Source: Planctomycetaceae bacterium (GTDB lineage Bacteria > Planctomycetota > Planctomycetia > Pirellulales > Pirellulaceae). Taken from it: a DNA stretch of 64,000 nucleotides. The notes below the pieces were generated by a model, which was not told the origin of the DNA, made no database searches, and worked only from the letters and a program-made list of their open reading frames with translations. Positions within the stretch are counted from its first letter, which is position 1; each line of letters begins with the position of its first letter. Where the stretch lies: positions 1 to 64,000 of the forward strand of contig JAAYDI010000014.1 in NCBI GenBank assembly GCA_012729315.1, in the 5' to 3' direction. Shown here in pieces: positions 7,738-18,200 of this stretch. The translations under genes and the position numbers were made by a program.

Positions 7738-8991
7738 ATGCGCTGCGACCGACTCTTCACCGTCCTGCTTGCCATTCTGCTGCTGCCTGCCGCTGACGGG
7801 CGTGCCCAGGAATGGACCCGCTTTCGTGGCCCCAATGGCACGGGTGTCAGTACTGCGCGGTCGATCCCCGTGACGTGGACGGACGCGGACTATCTCTGGC
7901 AGACCCGCCTCCCCGGCAAAGGCCATGGATCACCCGTGGTGTGGGGCCGGAAACTGTTCCTGCTCAGCGCCGACCCAGACAGCGCGACGCGATACGTCAT
8001 CTGTATCGATACCAACACCGGCGAGACGCTGTGGCAGCGCGACTACGCCGCAGCTCCCCATGTGCTGAACGCCCTCAACAGCTACGCCAGCAGCACACCG
8101 GCGGTGGACGAGCAGTGCGTCTATGTAGCGTGGGGCACCGGCGACCGGCTGGTGCTGCGCGCCCTGGATCACGACGGCCGCGAAGTCTGGATGCGGGATC
8201 TGGGTGTCTACGTGTGCGAACATGGTTTCGGTAACTCCCCAATCGTGTATGAAGACCTGGTGATCCTGGTCAACTCGCAACAGGCCGAGGAACTGGCGCC
8301 GGACCAGCAGCCTGGCAGTAGTTCCGTCATGGCGTTCGACCGGGAGACGGGCCAACTGCGCTGGGAAACCCCCCGCACCGTCGCACGCGTCTGCTACTCG
8401 ACCCCCTGCATCTACCAGCCGCCGGAGGGGCCGCCTGAATTGATCTGTTACGACAAAGGACACGGTTTCTACAGTCTCGACCCACGCACGGGGGCCGAGA
8501 ACTGGTCGCTGCCTGTCTTCACGCTGCGCACGGTCGCATCCCCCATCATTGTCGGTGACCTGGTCTTTGGCTGTGCCGGATCGGGTGCGGGCGGCCATTA
8601 CCTGATCGCGGCCCGGCTGGGCCAGCAGCCGCACGAAGTGTATCGCGTGACGCGTCTGGTACCCTACATTACGACCAGCATCGCGCGGGGCGACCTGGTG
8701 TTCCTGTGCGTCGACCGCGGGCTGGTCAGCTGCATGCAGGCCGCCGACGGAACCATCGTCTGGTCGAAACGCCTGTCGCACGGATTTGCAGGTTCCCCTG
8801 TGCTGGTGGATGGCAAGCTGTACATCATCGACATTGACGGACAGGTGCTGGTGCTGGCCGCCGAACGCGAATTCAAACAGCTTGGCCGCGTCGCTCTGGG
8901 GGAACCGAGCCGCGCCACACCCGCCGTCGCGGGAGGGCGCATGTTCCTGCGGACCGAGTCACAGTTATTCTGCATTGGCGGTGAGCGATAG
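7738..8991 (+). CDS. secreted PQQ-like beta-propeller protein
   Basis: This 417-residue protein starts with a signal peptide (LFTVLLAILLLPAADGRAQ). The motif WTRFRGPNGTGVS opens the mature part and is familiar from the large planctomycete families of BamB-like or PQQ-repeat proteins. Blade motifs recur: NTGETLWQRDY, RETGQLRWETPR, DPRTGAENWSLPV, ADGTIVWSKRL. They mark an eight-bladed-type propeller. AGGA lies ten bases before ATG at 7738. The frame is open further upstream, but that part lacks blade motifs. The family can bind a quinone cofactor or act as a scaffold; no catalytic residues can be claimed here. The glycosidase-like gene follows 117 bases downstream on the same strand. Confidence 0.85.
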   Translation: MRCDRLFTVLLAILLLPAADGRAQEWTRFRGPNGTGVSTARSIPVTWTDADYLWQTRLPGKGHGSPVVWGRKLFLLSADPDSATRYVICIDTNTGETLWQRDYAAAPHVLNALNSYASSTPAVDEQCVYVAWGTGDRLVLRALDHDGREVWMRDLGVYVCEHGFGNSPIVYEDLVILVNSQQAEELAPDQQPGSSSVMAFDRETGQLRWETPRTVARVCYSTPCIYQPPEGPPELICYDKGHGFYSLDPRTGAENWSLPVFTLRTVASPIIVGDLVFGCAGSGAGGHYLIAARLGQQPHEVYRVTRLVPYITTSIARGDLVFLCVDRGLVSCMQAADGTIVWSKRLSHGFAGSPVLVDGKLYIIDIDGQVLVLAAEREFKQLGRVALGEPSRATPAVAGGRMFLRTESQLFCIGGER

Positions 8992-9065
8992 ACGCAGCCG
9001 GCAAGTAAAGGGCCCCCAGGGTACCGGGCGGGAGAAAGTGGAATATCAGCCAAGCGGATGCACAG

Positions 9066-9089
9066 TCGATCTCTACGTTCGATCTCTAC
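9066..9089. repeat. 11-base near-tandem duplication before a gene start
   Basis: TCGATCTCTAC occurs at 9066-9076 and 9079-9089 with two bases between, about 20 bases before the next start codon. Confidence 0.75.
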
Positions 9090-9108
9090 CTCATGCAAGG
9101 ATCACACC

Positions 9109-11223
9109 ATGAGCCTGCCCACGCGTTGCCTGCTGTTGTTGACATTGCTCGCTGCCACCTGGTCGGGTGCGGTACGGGGTGCAGAGCCTGCGATCCCGGA
9201 CGATTTTCCGCAGTTTGTGGTGCCGGGTCACGAGCCGTCGATGGAGAGTCTGCGGCAGCTGTTCTGGCTGCACTACCAGCCGGCGGGGCCACTGAGCACA
9301 CTCTGGGACGAATGGATGCCGATGTCGACGCTCTGGCCGGCGCGGGGCAGCGGCCGGGAGCTGAATGCCATGCGTCTGCGATGGGCTGCTGCGCTGGCCA
9401 GTCGCGGCATGAGTACGGAAGGGTACGTTCACACGCACCAGCATGACGGCCTGGCGCACGCCGAGGGTTGGCCGTTTCCGCTCTGGACGCAGGCGGCCGG
9501 GATCGGCTGGCATTTCCGGGGCACCGGCGTGCCGAGCTTCGATGCCTCGCTGACGACCCCGGACGGCTGGACACTCACGCGCGCCAGCGGCTCGAAGGTC
9601 GGCCCGCAGGGGTGGGAAATCGCGCTGACCGAACCGCAGGCCTGCCTCCAGACTCCGCCGTTTGCCATCGATGCGCGGAGTGGACCGTGGCTGCGGCTCA
9701 ACTGGTGGGCCAGTGGTCTGGAAGAGGCCAACTGTTACCTGGAATGGACCACGCAGGCGGAGCCGACGTTCAGTCGTGAGCGTCGCATGTATTTCGCGCC
9801 GGCCACGCGTGACGGGGGGGCGCACCGCTACATGTCCATGGACGGTGGGGGCGGGAAGCTGGACACCACTGTGGCCGAAACGCGAACCATGATTCCGGTA
9901 TATCGCCTGCCGGGGTGGCAGGGGACGATCACGGGCGTGCGGATCGGGTTCGCCAACGCAGGACCGGCGCAGGTGGTGATCAAGTCGTTCCACACGGCCT
10001 GTGACACGCGCCACAATATCAACAACTCGAATTTCATTCGCGGCTGCCACGATTACTTCCAGTGGACGGCCGACTACACGTTCCTGCGCGACCAGATCGG
10101 TCGCATACGGACCGCCCTGCGGTACATGATGCGGGAGTTCGACACGCGCACGCGCCGCTGTGTCTATACCACGTGGCCGGGCCACGAAGGGCGCAGCGGG
10201 GTGCGGATCGTGGAAGGCCAGAAAACCATCGTCATCAACGAGGGGATTGGTAACAACTATTGGGACCTGCTCCCCTTCGGAGGCGAAGATGCGCTGGGAA
10301 CGATCTACTACTGCGACGCGTTGCTGGATCTTGCCGAACTGGAGCAGCAGATTGCGGCGCATCCTGAGTGGGGTGTAGCCACGGGCGCGGATGCATTCGA
10401 CCCGGCCGACCTGCGCCGCCACGCACAGGAGGTGAAGGACTACGGCACGGAACGCTTCTGGAACAAGCAGACCGGCCGGTTCGGCACCGTCGATCTGGAC
10501 GGCAACCTGCACGACTACGGCTTTACGTTCTTGAACAATGAAGCTGTGTACTACGGGTTTGCCACACCCGAACAGGCCCGGAGTATTCATGCCTGGCTGG
10601 CGGGCGAGCGGATGGTGGCGGGCGACACGTCGCAGGGCTCCGATATCTATCACTGGCGGTTCGGACCGCGCAGCACCACCAGGCGCAACGTGGATTACTA
10701 TTTCTGGGGCTGGTCGGCTCCCGAATCGATTCCGTTCGGCAACCAGGTACAGGACGGTGGCGGCGTGCTGGGGTTCTCGTATCACGATCTCATGGCGCGA
10801 CTCCTGACCGCCGGCCCGGACGATGCCGCCCGCCGGCTGTCGGAGATCTGCGCCTGGTTCGACGAGACGCGGGCGGCTGGCGGCTATCGTGCCTACTACA
10901 GCGACCCGAGCCGCGGCACGATGCAGGGGGGGAATGTGCCGGGCGGACTGGGGCTGGACAAGGAGTTCTTCGAGTCCATTCTGGTGCCGCAGGTGATGTT
11001 GTACGGATTCCTCGGATTGCGACCGACGGCCGATGGTTGTGAGATTGCGCCGCGGCTGCCCTCCGACTGGCCGGCGCTGCGCATTACCCGCATTCACCTG
11101 CACGATCACGTACTGGACGTGACAGCGCAAGACCAGGTGGTCACGGTGACCGATCACGGCCCCGGCGACAGTCGGCTGGACATCCGGGTGCCAGCGTCCT
11201 GGACGGTGAAACGCGAGCCGTGA
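9109..11223 (+). CDS. secreted six-hairpin glycosidase-like protein
   Basis: The product of about 704 residues begins with a signal peptide (CLLLLTLLAATWSGAVRGA). The N-terminal third, including GIGWHFRGTGVPSFDASLT and a jelly-roll-like region, looks like an accessory carbohydrate-binding domain. The middle (DYTFLRDQIGRIRTALRYMM, NNYWDLLPFGGEDALGTIYY, YGFTFLNNEAVYYGFA) has the repeating helical hairpins of (alpha/alpha)6 glycosidases. The C-terminus (LRPTADGCEIAPRLPSDWP) is the beta-sandwich typical of those enzymes. CAAGGA lies eight bases before ATG 9109. Probable role: hydrolysis of an oligosaccharide in the periplasm. The exact GH family cannot be fixed by reading alone. Confidence 0.7.
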   Translation: MSLPTRCLLLLTLLAATWSGAVRGAEPAIPDDFPQFVVPGHEPSMESLRQLFWLHYQPAGPLSTLWDEWMPMSTLWPARGSGRELNAMRLRWAAALASRGMSTEGYVHTHQHDGLAHAEGWPFPLWTQAAGIGWHFRGTGVPSFDASLTTPDGWTLTRASGSKVGPQGWEIALTEPQACLQTPPFAIDARSGPWLRLNWWASGLEEANCYLEWTTQAEPTFSRERRMYFAPATRDGGAHRYMSMDGGGGKLDTTVAETRTMIPVYRLPGWQGTITGVRIGFANAGPAQVVIKSFHTACDTRHNINNSNFIRGCHDYFQWTADYTFLRDQIGRIRTALRYMMREFDTRTRRCVYTTWPGHEGRSGVRIVEGQKTIVINEGIGNNYWDLLPFGGEDALGTIYYCDALLDLAELEQQIAAHPEWGVATGADAFDPADLRRHAQEVKDYGTERFWNKQTGRFGTVDLDGNLHDYGFTFLNNEAVYYGFATPEQARSIHAWLAGERMVAGDTSQGSDIYHWRFGPRSTTRRNVDYYFWGWSAPESIPFGNQVQDGGGVLGFSYHDLMARLLTAGPDDAARRLSEICAWFDETRAAGGYRAYYSDPSRGTMQGGNVPGGLGLDKEFFESILVPQVMLYGFLGLRPTADGCEIAPRLPSDWPALRITRIHLHDHVLDVTAQDQVVTVTDHGPGDSRLDIRVPASWTVKREP

Positions 11224-11269
11224 GGTATCGCATTTGCGCGCGGGGTCTCTGAGTCCCGGACGGACGGCG

Positions 11270-11411
11270 TGGCGAATGCCAGGCCGCTGACGAACAGGGC
11301 CATGCTCCGCGCACGATTCGCGACCGAAGTCGTGTCGGCGATGTATGCCTGGGCCGTCGATATCGTGGCACCGGCGGTCCCGGCCCCGACCCGCGCCACG
11401 AACAGCCACAC
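11270..11411 (-). pseudogene. fragment of an MFS drug-transporter gene
   Basis: On the minus strand one frame reads FVARVGAGTAGATISTAQAY and then IADTTSVANRARSMALFVSG. This matches the conserved region around transmembrane helices 4 and 5 and the A-Y-I-A-D loop of major facilitator superfamily efflux proteins (tetracycline-resistance and multidrug type). Neither the start nor the other helices are present. The rest of the spacer (11224-11629) holds no other gene that I can see. It is a relic of a lost transporter. Confidence 0.6.
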
Positions 11412-11629
11412 CAGTCCCGCTCCACATCTCCGGTTTCCCCCCGCAGCGGCAGGCCGTATGATGCTCGCATTGATACGCGTCCCCGTCGAGGATCCGTGTT
11501 TTCTGCTGGTGTGGGGAAACCGACCCCAGCGGCGCGAGGTACCGCTTGAAAGCGGCAGAAGAGCAGCGAGAGAGCGAATGTTGGTGTCGCTTCACCATTT
11601 ACATTACACACTTGGGAAAGGAACGACGG

Positions 11630-13477
11630 ATGAGAAGGTTGTTGTTGGCCCCCTGGATCCTGTTGCTGAGCGTGGCCCCGTGCGCTGCGGCGGAGAACGT
11701 GGACGTGCGGCGTGGCGTGCCGGACGACGTGTTTCTGGCCGTGTACAGCAAGCACAATCCCGAGCGGGATTTCCAGAACAAGTACTGCGAAGAGATCTGG
11801 CAGACCGTTGAGGAGACGCAGATCCTCGATCGCGTCGTGAAGCTCGTGACGTCACGGATGGAGGACGAGCAGATTGCGCAGGCCAAGGGTGTGATCGACG
11901 AGCTGCGGGAAGCGGCGAAGCCGATCAGTCTTCAGGGTCTGGCCAGCGCTCAGGAGATGGTCTATGCCCAGTTGATGCGGATGTCGCCGGTCCCGGTGTC
12001 TCAGCACCTGGTGATTGTGCGGGTGACGCCGGAGGTGGCGCAGTCCACGGCGCAAGGGGTGAAGAACCTGTTTGCGCTGGCGGAGAAGTATACCGACGGG
12101 CACTTGTCGGTGATGGAGCGTCAGGAAGGAGAAGCCCAGATCTACGGACTGGCGCTGCCCCCGCAGTCTCCGATTCAGCCGGCGGTGGCCCACATGGGCG
12201 ACCTGTTCGTGTTCTCCTCGTCGCAGGATTTGCTGGACAAGAGCCTGGCCCTGCTGGCCGGTGGTGACGGAACCTGCAAGTTCGACGATCCCCGGCTGGC
12301 CGAGGGGCTCAAGCAATTGCCGGCGATGGAAGACAGCCTGGTCTTCTTCGATGGCGTGGCGTTGTTCGAAACGCTGCGCGGGCTGGGACCGTTCCTGCAA
12401 GCGGTCAGCGGTGGCGACGAGGACGTCGATCGTGCCGCGAAGATCCTGGCCAAGGTCTGGGACGACCTGGCGGTGATCGACTACGAGGTGACCGTCAGCT
12501 ACACGGAGGAGAATCTGAACCGCACGGCCAGCTACGGCAAGCTGCTGGCGGGCACCGATGACGCGACGCTGCGGCAGATGATCAGTGGCGGGCAGGCTTT
12601 CGAGCAATGGTCAGCCTGGGTCCCGGCGGGCGCTTTGTCCTATTCGCTGGGCACCGGCGTCAGTCTCCATCCGCTCTACGAACGGATCATGGCCATCCTG
12701 GAGGAGGATGTGCCCGAAGCCGCCGAGGGGCTGGCCAGCTTTGACGCGATGCAGGAGGCGGTCGACCTGTATCTGGACGCGGACATCCTGCAGGCGTTCA
12801 GCGGCGAGTATGTATTGGTGTCTCTGCCGGCGACCGACGGTGACCAGCCGGAATCGGTGCTCGCCCTCCGCTGCACAAAGCCGGATCGCATCAAGGAGCT
12901 GATCCACCGCGCTATGGACGCCCTGCAGCAGATTGAGATGCGGCAGTTGCAGGCGCAGAAGCTGAGTCTCGAGCCGTGCCCCGAACTCGACGGGTTCGAG
13001 GTGCTGTCGGCCGCGATGCTCGGCGCGTTCCGGTTGCGTCCGGTAATCGGGTTCCAGGATGGCTGGATGTACATCGGGTCCGGTGCCGCGGGCGTCAAGA
13101 AAGTACTCGACGCCAAGGCAGGCCAGGGCGAGACGATGGAAACGACGGAGGCGTTCCAGAAGCTGAAGCTGGACGTGACAGGTCCCGTCCACGCGATCAG
13201 TTACAGGAACACGGCGGAGAACACTCGCAACATCGCCGATGCACTCAACCAGATCGGCTTCATGGCGCCGATGATCATGAGCATGGCGGGTGCCGACGCG
13301 AGTCAGGAAGACCTGCAGCCGGTCCAGGACGTGCTCGCGCTGCTCCCCGACGTCGCAAAGATCATCCGCAAGTTCGACTTCCTGGAAGCAACTATGACAG
13401 TCGTCCAGGCGGGCGAGGATTCGGACAGCTACACGAAGCGCTCGGTCACGGTCGTGCGACCGGCGGAAGCCAACTAA
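11630..13477 (+). CDS. secreted protein of unknown function, DUF3352-like
   Basis: This 615-residue protein starts with a clear signal peptide (LLLAPWILLLSVAPCAAAE). The mature part begins with VRRGVPDDVFLAVYSKHNPE, which resembles the opening of DUF3352-type proteins that list several alpha/beta modules. I see three modules of similar design, each with phrases such as GDLFVFSSSQDLLDKSLALL and GWMYIGSGAAGVKKVLDAKA. No catalytic motif is evident. GGGAAAGGA ends seven bases before ATG 11630, which fixes the start. The gene stands alone and ends in a strong terminator, so it is probably a single transcription unit. Confidence 0.7.
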   Translation: MRRLLLAPWILLLSVAPCAAAENVDVRRGVPDDVFLAVYSKHNPERDFQNKYCEEIWQTVEETQILDRVVKLVTSRMEDEQIAQAKGVIDELREAAKPISLQGLASAQEMVYAQLMRMSPVPVSQHLVIVRVTPEVAQSTAQGVKNLFALAEKYTDGHLSVMERQEGEAQIYGLALPPQSPIQPAVAHMGDLFVFSSSQDLLDKSLALLAGGDGTCKFDDPRLAEGLKQLPAMEDSLVFFDGVALFETLRGLGPFLQAVSGGDEDVDRAAKILAKVWDDLAVIDYEVTVSYTEENLNRTASYGKLLAGTDDATLRQMISGGQAFEQWSAWVPAGALSYSLGTGVSLHPLYERIMAILEEDVPEAAEGLASFDAMQEAVDLYLDADILQAFSGEYVLVSLPATDGDQPESVLALRCTKPDRIKELIHRAMDALQQIEMRQLQAQKLSLEPCPELDGFEVLSAAMLGAFRLRPVIGFQDGWMYIGSGAAGVKKVLDAKAGQGETMETTEAFQKLKLDVTGPVHAISYRNTAENTRNIADALNQIGFMAPMIMSMAGADASQEDLQPVQDVLALLPDVAKIIRKFDFLEATMTVVQAGEDSDSYTKRSVTVVRPAEAN

Positions 13478-13531
13478 GCACGTGCCACTGACGGCAGTCC
13501 GGCGGGACTGCCAGCCGAATCTGCCATGCGA

Positions 13532-13567
13532 AGCCCCCGAGCGTCAATCGCTCGGGGGCTTATGTCG
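13532..13567 (+). terminator. rho-independent terminator
   Basis: AGCCCCCGAGCG (13532-13543) and CGCTCGGGGGCT (13549-13560) form a perfect 12-base-pair stem with a five-base loop TCAAT. Only a weak T-rich tail follows. It lies between convergent genes and can serve both strands. Confidence 0.85.
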
Positions 13568-13595
13568 CGCGGTGGTCCGCCAGCGGCCGACCTGT

Positions 13596-15182
13596 TCATT
13601 GCGACCCGGTGGGCGGGCCGGGCATGAATGACGGCGAGGTGCTGCTGTCGTCCGGCTTCTTGCCCTCGATGCCCTCCTGTTCGAGCTGTCGGATCGCATC
13701 GACGCCGAAGCCCTCCTCGGCGGCCGACGCCTTTTCGACGACCAGGTCGTTGCGACTGAGGTGGACTTTCTTGTATTCGTCTTCCGAGATGATGTAGTAC
13801 CAGTCGGCGAATCGGGCGTTGAGTTCCGCGACTTCGGTATTGGCCTTCTTGAGCTTTTCGTCGCGTTCATCCTGTTTCCGCTGGTTCTCCTTGCGGACGC
13901 GTTCCCGTTCAAGTTCCAGGTCGGTCATTTCTTCCTGAGGCGTTTCCTGATCAGTGGCGGCCTGGGCCGCATCGGCGGTATCGTCGCCGCCGGGGAGCGG
14001 TTCGAGTTCCAGCGGCGGGAACTTGGACTGGTCGAGCCGTGCGGTGACGAACAGGTAACGACTGATTTTGGCTTCCCCATCGACCGGCCCGGCGCTTGGC
14101 GCGATTTCGCCGAAACGCAGGACGTATTCCACGCCGTCCTTCAGGCTGACCAGCACTTCGCCGTTGGCGGCGCGGATCTCGGACGCGTCACCACCGAGGT
14201 CCACCAGGTAGAAGCCGCGGTTCATCAGCGACCTCTGGCTTTCTTCGTTGCTCATGAAGTCCGCGCCGGCCTTCAGGTCAGCACCCAGGCCGGTGGGCTT
14301 GCGCAGCACTCCGACGATCTTCATGTCGCCCAGGGCGGTCTTGAGATCGTTGAGTTTCTGTGTACTGAGTTCCTCGGTCGGCAGCAGTTCGGTCGGCTTC
14401 CGCTCGCCGCCACGAAACTCCACGAGTTCGTCGAGCACCCATTTGCTCTGGTCGGAATTCCAGGTGACCTGTGCTTCGAAGCGTTCTTCGATCTTGCCGC
14501 GCGGGCCGGCCAGCGTCTGGGTGGTGATGATCGAGTAGTCCTTCAAGGTGACCCGTTCGACATCGAGCGTGTTGATCTTGAGCAGGTTACGTTCGATCCA
14601 TTTCTCGAATTCCGTGGGGAATTTCTCCGGGTCGATTTTCACGACGTACACTTGGGGCTCGCCCGGTTTGCGGACGAAGTACTGGTCTTCGGTACCTTTG
14701 ACCCGTTTGCCGATGATGAGTCGTGCGAGGGCGTCCCCCTTGGAGTTTTTGACGGCGACGAGCAGACCGACCCCTTCCTGGCTGGCGTCGAGCTTCTGGC
14801 TGTCCGGCTCAATCACGCCGTAGATCTGGTGGTCGCGGGTTTCGCTGGTGGCCAGACCGAGCACGCGCAGGTCGATCAGGCTGGTCGCCGCGTCGCGCAT
14901 CTGCGCCTCGGCGTCGGCCGGATAGTTCGAGCTGGAGGGGATGGTCCAGATCCCGGATGCATTCCGCGCCACCTCGAATTGCGTCAGCTGACCGAGGTCC
15001 TCGGAAAACTTGGCAATGGCCAGTTCCGCGGCGTCACCGGGATCGGTGAACTTCTCGAACATGGACTTGCCGACCATGTCAGGCGGCCGGTAGTCCTTCT
15101 GCTTCGGATAGGTGAACACGGCAACGACCACCGCCACCACCGCCACAGCCGCGAAGCTAAGCGTCTTGACCGTCTCGGACAT
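13596..15182 (-). CDS. DUF4340 membrane-anchored protein
   Basis: The 528-residue protein has one N-terminal membrane segment (LSFAAVAVVAVVVAVFTY). Repeats of the DUF4340 type follow: FTDPGDAAELAIAKFSED, GIWTIPSSSNYPADAEAQM, LIIGKRVKGTEDQYFVRKPG and VYVVKIDPEKFPTEFEKWIE. The C-terminal fifth is charged and probably coiled coil (ERERVRKENQRKQDERDEKL), then Pro/Ser-rich. DUF4340 proteins usually accompany GldG-type ABC transporter subunits, and that is the arrangement here: it is the last gene of a three-gene operon. GAGGAG eight bases before ATG supports the start. It probably acts in the periplasm with the transporter; the cargo is unknown. Confidence 0.85.
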   Translation of the reverse strand: MSETVKTLSFAAVAVVAVVVAVFTYPKQKDYRPPDMVGKSMFEKFTDPGDAAELAIAKFSEDLGQLTQFEVARNASGIWTIPSSSNYPADAEAQMRDAATSLIDLRVLGLATSETRDHQIYGVIEPDSQKLDASQEGVGLLVAVKNSKGDALARLIIGKRVKGTEDQYFVRKPGEPQVYVVKIDPEKFPTEFEKWIERNLLKINTLDVERVTLKDYSIITTQTLAGPRGKIEERFEAQVTWNSDQSKWVLDELVEFRGGERKPTELLPTEELSTQKLNDLKTALGDMKIVGVLRKPTGLGADLKAGADFMSNEESQRSLMNRGFYLVDLGGDASEIRAANGEVLVSLKDGVEYVLRFGEIAPSAGPVDGEAKISRYLFVTARLDQSKFPPLELEPLPGGDDTADAAQAATDQETPQEEMTDLELERERVRKENQRKQDERDEKLKKANTEVAELNARFADWYYIISEDEYKKVHLSRNDLVVEKASAAEEGFGVDAIRQLEQEGIEGKKPDDSSTSPSFMPGPPTGSQ

Positions 15183-15198
15183 GTATATACTCCTCGGT

Positions 15199-15224
15199 TG
15201 GCTATCGCAAATGGCTATCGCAAA
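15199..15224. repeat. 13-base perfect tandem duplication at a gene junction
   Basis: TGGCTATCGCAAA is present twice head to tail between the start of the DUF4340 gene and the end of the fused transporter gene. The second unit contains the stop codon of the upstream gene (minus strand). Confidence 0.85.
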
Positions 15225-18200
15225 CGTGATTTTTCAATGCCTTCGCGCTCGCGCAGTCGGCGTCGGACGAAGACCACGATTCCCACGAGAAATGGTGGGA
15301 TCCAGGGGATGGCGACGGCCCAGAACTTGTAGAAGAACTGCGTCCGCTGGATCTCCAGGTCGACATCGCGCTGGATCCGCTTGACGTCGCGTTCCCGCTC
15401 GCGTTCGTATCGCTGCTTCTGGATTCCCAGGCGGCGTTCGAGCACCTTGCGGGTTTCCTCGAGCCGCTGGACCTTCTCAAGCAACTCGGCCTGATTGATG
15501 GCTTTTCCTTCGGCCTGCTGCTTCTTCAGATCGTCGACGTTCTTCTGGAATTCCTGGATTGCCCGTTCGTTCTCGGCTTCGGCCTCCTGCACCGCCTTGT
15601 CGTACTTGGCCTGGAACTCCACCCGTTTGGCGAATTCTTCATCGCGGGCTTCCGCTACTCGCGCTTCGACGACCTGCAGCGTGCTGTATCGCGGCTTGCG
15701 TTTACGGATCTCGATGTAATCGGTTTCCGATGCCAGCACGTCGATGATATTCAGCAGGAAAGTGACGTTTTCGAACTCCCAGCGGATATCTTCCTGTTCG
15801 TCCGGCCGGGCGCGGATGCGCAGGAAGGCCGGGATCATCAGGTCGATGTCCGACACGTAGACCACCTTGATGCGGGAACTGGCGGGCGAGTCCTCCGCTG
15901 GCTGCTGATCGGCCGGTGCTGCGGTGGGCGCGGACTGGTCCGCCGGATCGTCGTCGGCTGGTGGCTGGTCAGATGTGGCGTCGTCTGTGACGCCGTCCGC
16001 CGGTGCCGGTTGCGCCGGATCGTCGTCGGCTGGTGCCTGTTGCGTGTTGGTCCGCGTGGGGGTTGGTGCGTCGTCTGGTTCGCTCTCGATGAGGGCCGCG
16101 AGCGTCATGTTGCCGCGGCGGTGTTGGAGCGCGCGGAGCATGGCGGGATCGGCCTGGTGTTGTATCAGCTGCTCGAAGCCGATCGTGCCGGACAGTTCTC
16201 GCGTGGTGAGCAGCTTGACGAACTTCAGGTCGCTGGCCGGCGTGGGGCGGATCATGCCGGGGTAGGGGAGGAAGATCTCGTCCAAGCCGGACGTGATGAC
16301 GTTTTCGGTGTTGATCAGCCCGGCCGGCTCACCCGGCTCTTCCCGCACGAACACCCACTCGTCCGGAATGCCGCTCAGCTGCAGTTTGGGGTAGGGGTTG
16401 TAGCGCTGCCACACCAGATCGGGCGAGAAGAGACCTTCTTCGCCGGGCACCCCTTGCGCGTCGATGCCGAGCAGTTCCCACAGTTTCCGGATGTCGGCCT
16501 TGGGCATGGGGCGACCCCCCATGCCGAACATGCCGCCAGGCGCCTGCTTGGGCTGGCCGGTCCCGGGGATACCGGGCATGAAGGCGGGCAGGGGATCCTC
16601 GAAGACGGCGGTCGGAATGCCGCTGCGGATCGCCTGCACCAGGAACTCCATCCCTTCCGGCGGGAGCGACGACGGCTGGACGGCGAGCAGGACGTCGTAA
16701 CGATCCTCCGCGACGGGCTGGGTCAGGTCGACTTCCTCCACGTCGTATTGTTTCTCGAGTTCCTCGATGATGGCCTGCCGTGGCAACTGCCGCGGCTGGC
16801 CGCCGGCGAACGTGAAGCCGCCGAACAGCTGGGCGTCGGTCCGCGCGACGCCGATGGTCTTGCGTTCGGAGCGGGCCACGGTGTTGATGGACCGGATCAG
16901 CTCGTACTCCACCGGGATGCCGTAGTCGAAGAAGGGCACGACCACCTTCTGCAGGCCGCAGCGAAACGCGGCGCCCAGAATGATCTCTTCGTCAGTGATC
17001 GTGCCGCGCGAGCGGATGCGGATGTGTTCCGGCCGGATCCCGAACTGCTCTTCCGCCAGTGCCGCCTCCTCGCTGAACGGCTCCAGATTGTTGTGGATGT
17101 TCACGTGGATCTTGTCCCCCGCCATGGCCTGGAACTCCTTGAGCATGGAGAGCAGGTTGACGCGGGTCTTGACGTACTGTTCGGGCACGTCGCCGCTGAT
17201 GAACGCGTCGATGTAGATGGTCTGATCCGGTTTCAACTCGCGGACCAGCCGCTTGGTGTCTGGCGACAGCGAGCTGATGCCGCCGTCGGTCATGTCGAAC
17301 CGGATCCGGTCGTTCCCCGAGAAAAAGGCCGCGATGCTCAATGCCACGACGACCATGGAGATCGAGCGGACCGCGTAGTGCCCGAGCAGCGACTGGCCGT
17401 CGCGGCCGCCGTACCAGTGCCGCGCACCGATCAACAGCATGCTCAGATAGAGTCCCACCAGGATGATCAGCACGAAGTACACCACGGACGACAGGCTGAT
17501 CACGCCGCGGCCAAACGGATCGAACTGCGAGGCAATGCTCCAGTCCGACACGAGACGGGATACGTTCACGTTGGAGAGAAACGGCCAGTTGACCTTGCTG
17601 GGCAGCACGTCGGCCATTTTCATGAAGACCAGCGGCATGTTGAAGATCAGCCCGAGAATGAAGCCGATCGTCAGGTTCTTGGTCAGGAAGGATGCCATCA
17701 TGCCGATCGAAATCATGGCCAGGCCGGTGAACCAGTAGCCGAGGTAAGTGGTGAGGAACAGTCCCAGGTCGACGTCTCCCATGGCCAGGGACAGGAGCAC
17801 GGTGAAATTGGAAATCTGTGAGAACAGCAGTGACGCCGTGAAGATGGCGGCCGCCGCCAGGTACTTGCCGATCACAATGTCAAAGTCCGCCGCCGGCAGG
17901 GTCAGCAGCAGTTCGTCCGTCCCTTGCCGCCGCTCTTCCGACCAGATGCTCATCGTGATCGCCGGAATGAATACCAGCAGGATCGCCGGTAAATACAGGT
18001 TCAACTGATCGAGGTTGGCCAGATTCGCCGTGAAGAACTCGTGTGGCCAGAAGGCCGCAAAGGACGACAGCAGCACGAACAGGCAGAGGAAGACATAACC
18101 GGTCGGATTGCTGAAGTATCCGATGAAGTTCCGCTTCAGCACGGCGTACGCCGCGTGCTTGTAACGCATCAGCGGGACCAATGCCAACAACAGCACACCG

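Noticed and set aside
9091-11598. Long open frame on the minus strand opposite the six-hairpin glycosidase
   Set aside because: It is antisense to a gene with signal peptide and domain structure, is His/Arg/Pro-rich, and has no motif; a GC-skew shadow.
16010-17821. 600-codon open frame on the plus strand opposite the GldF-GldG fusion
   Set aside because: The composition (Asp, His, Gln, Arg rich, no hydrophobic pattern) is that of an antisense shadow; the minus-strand protein is clear.
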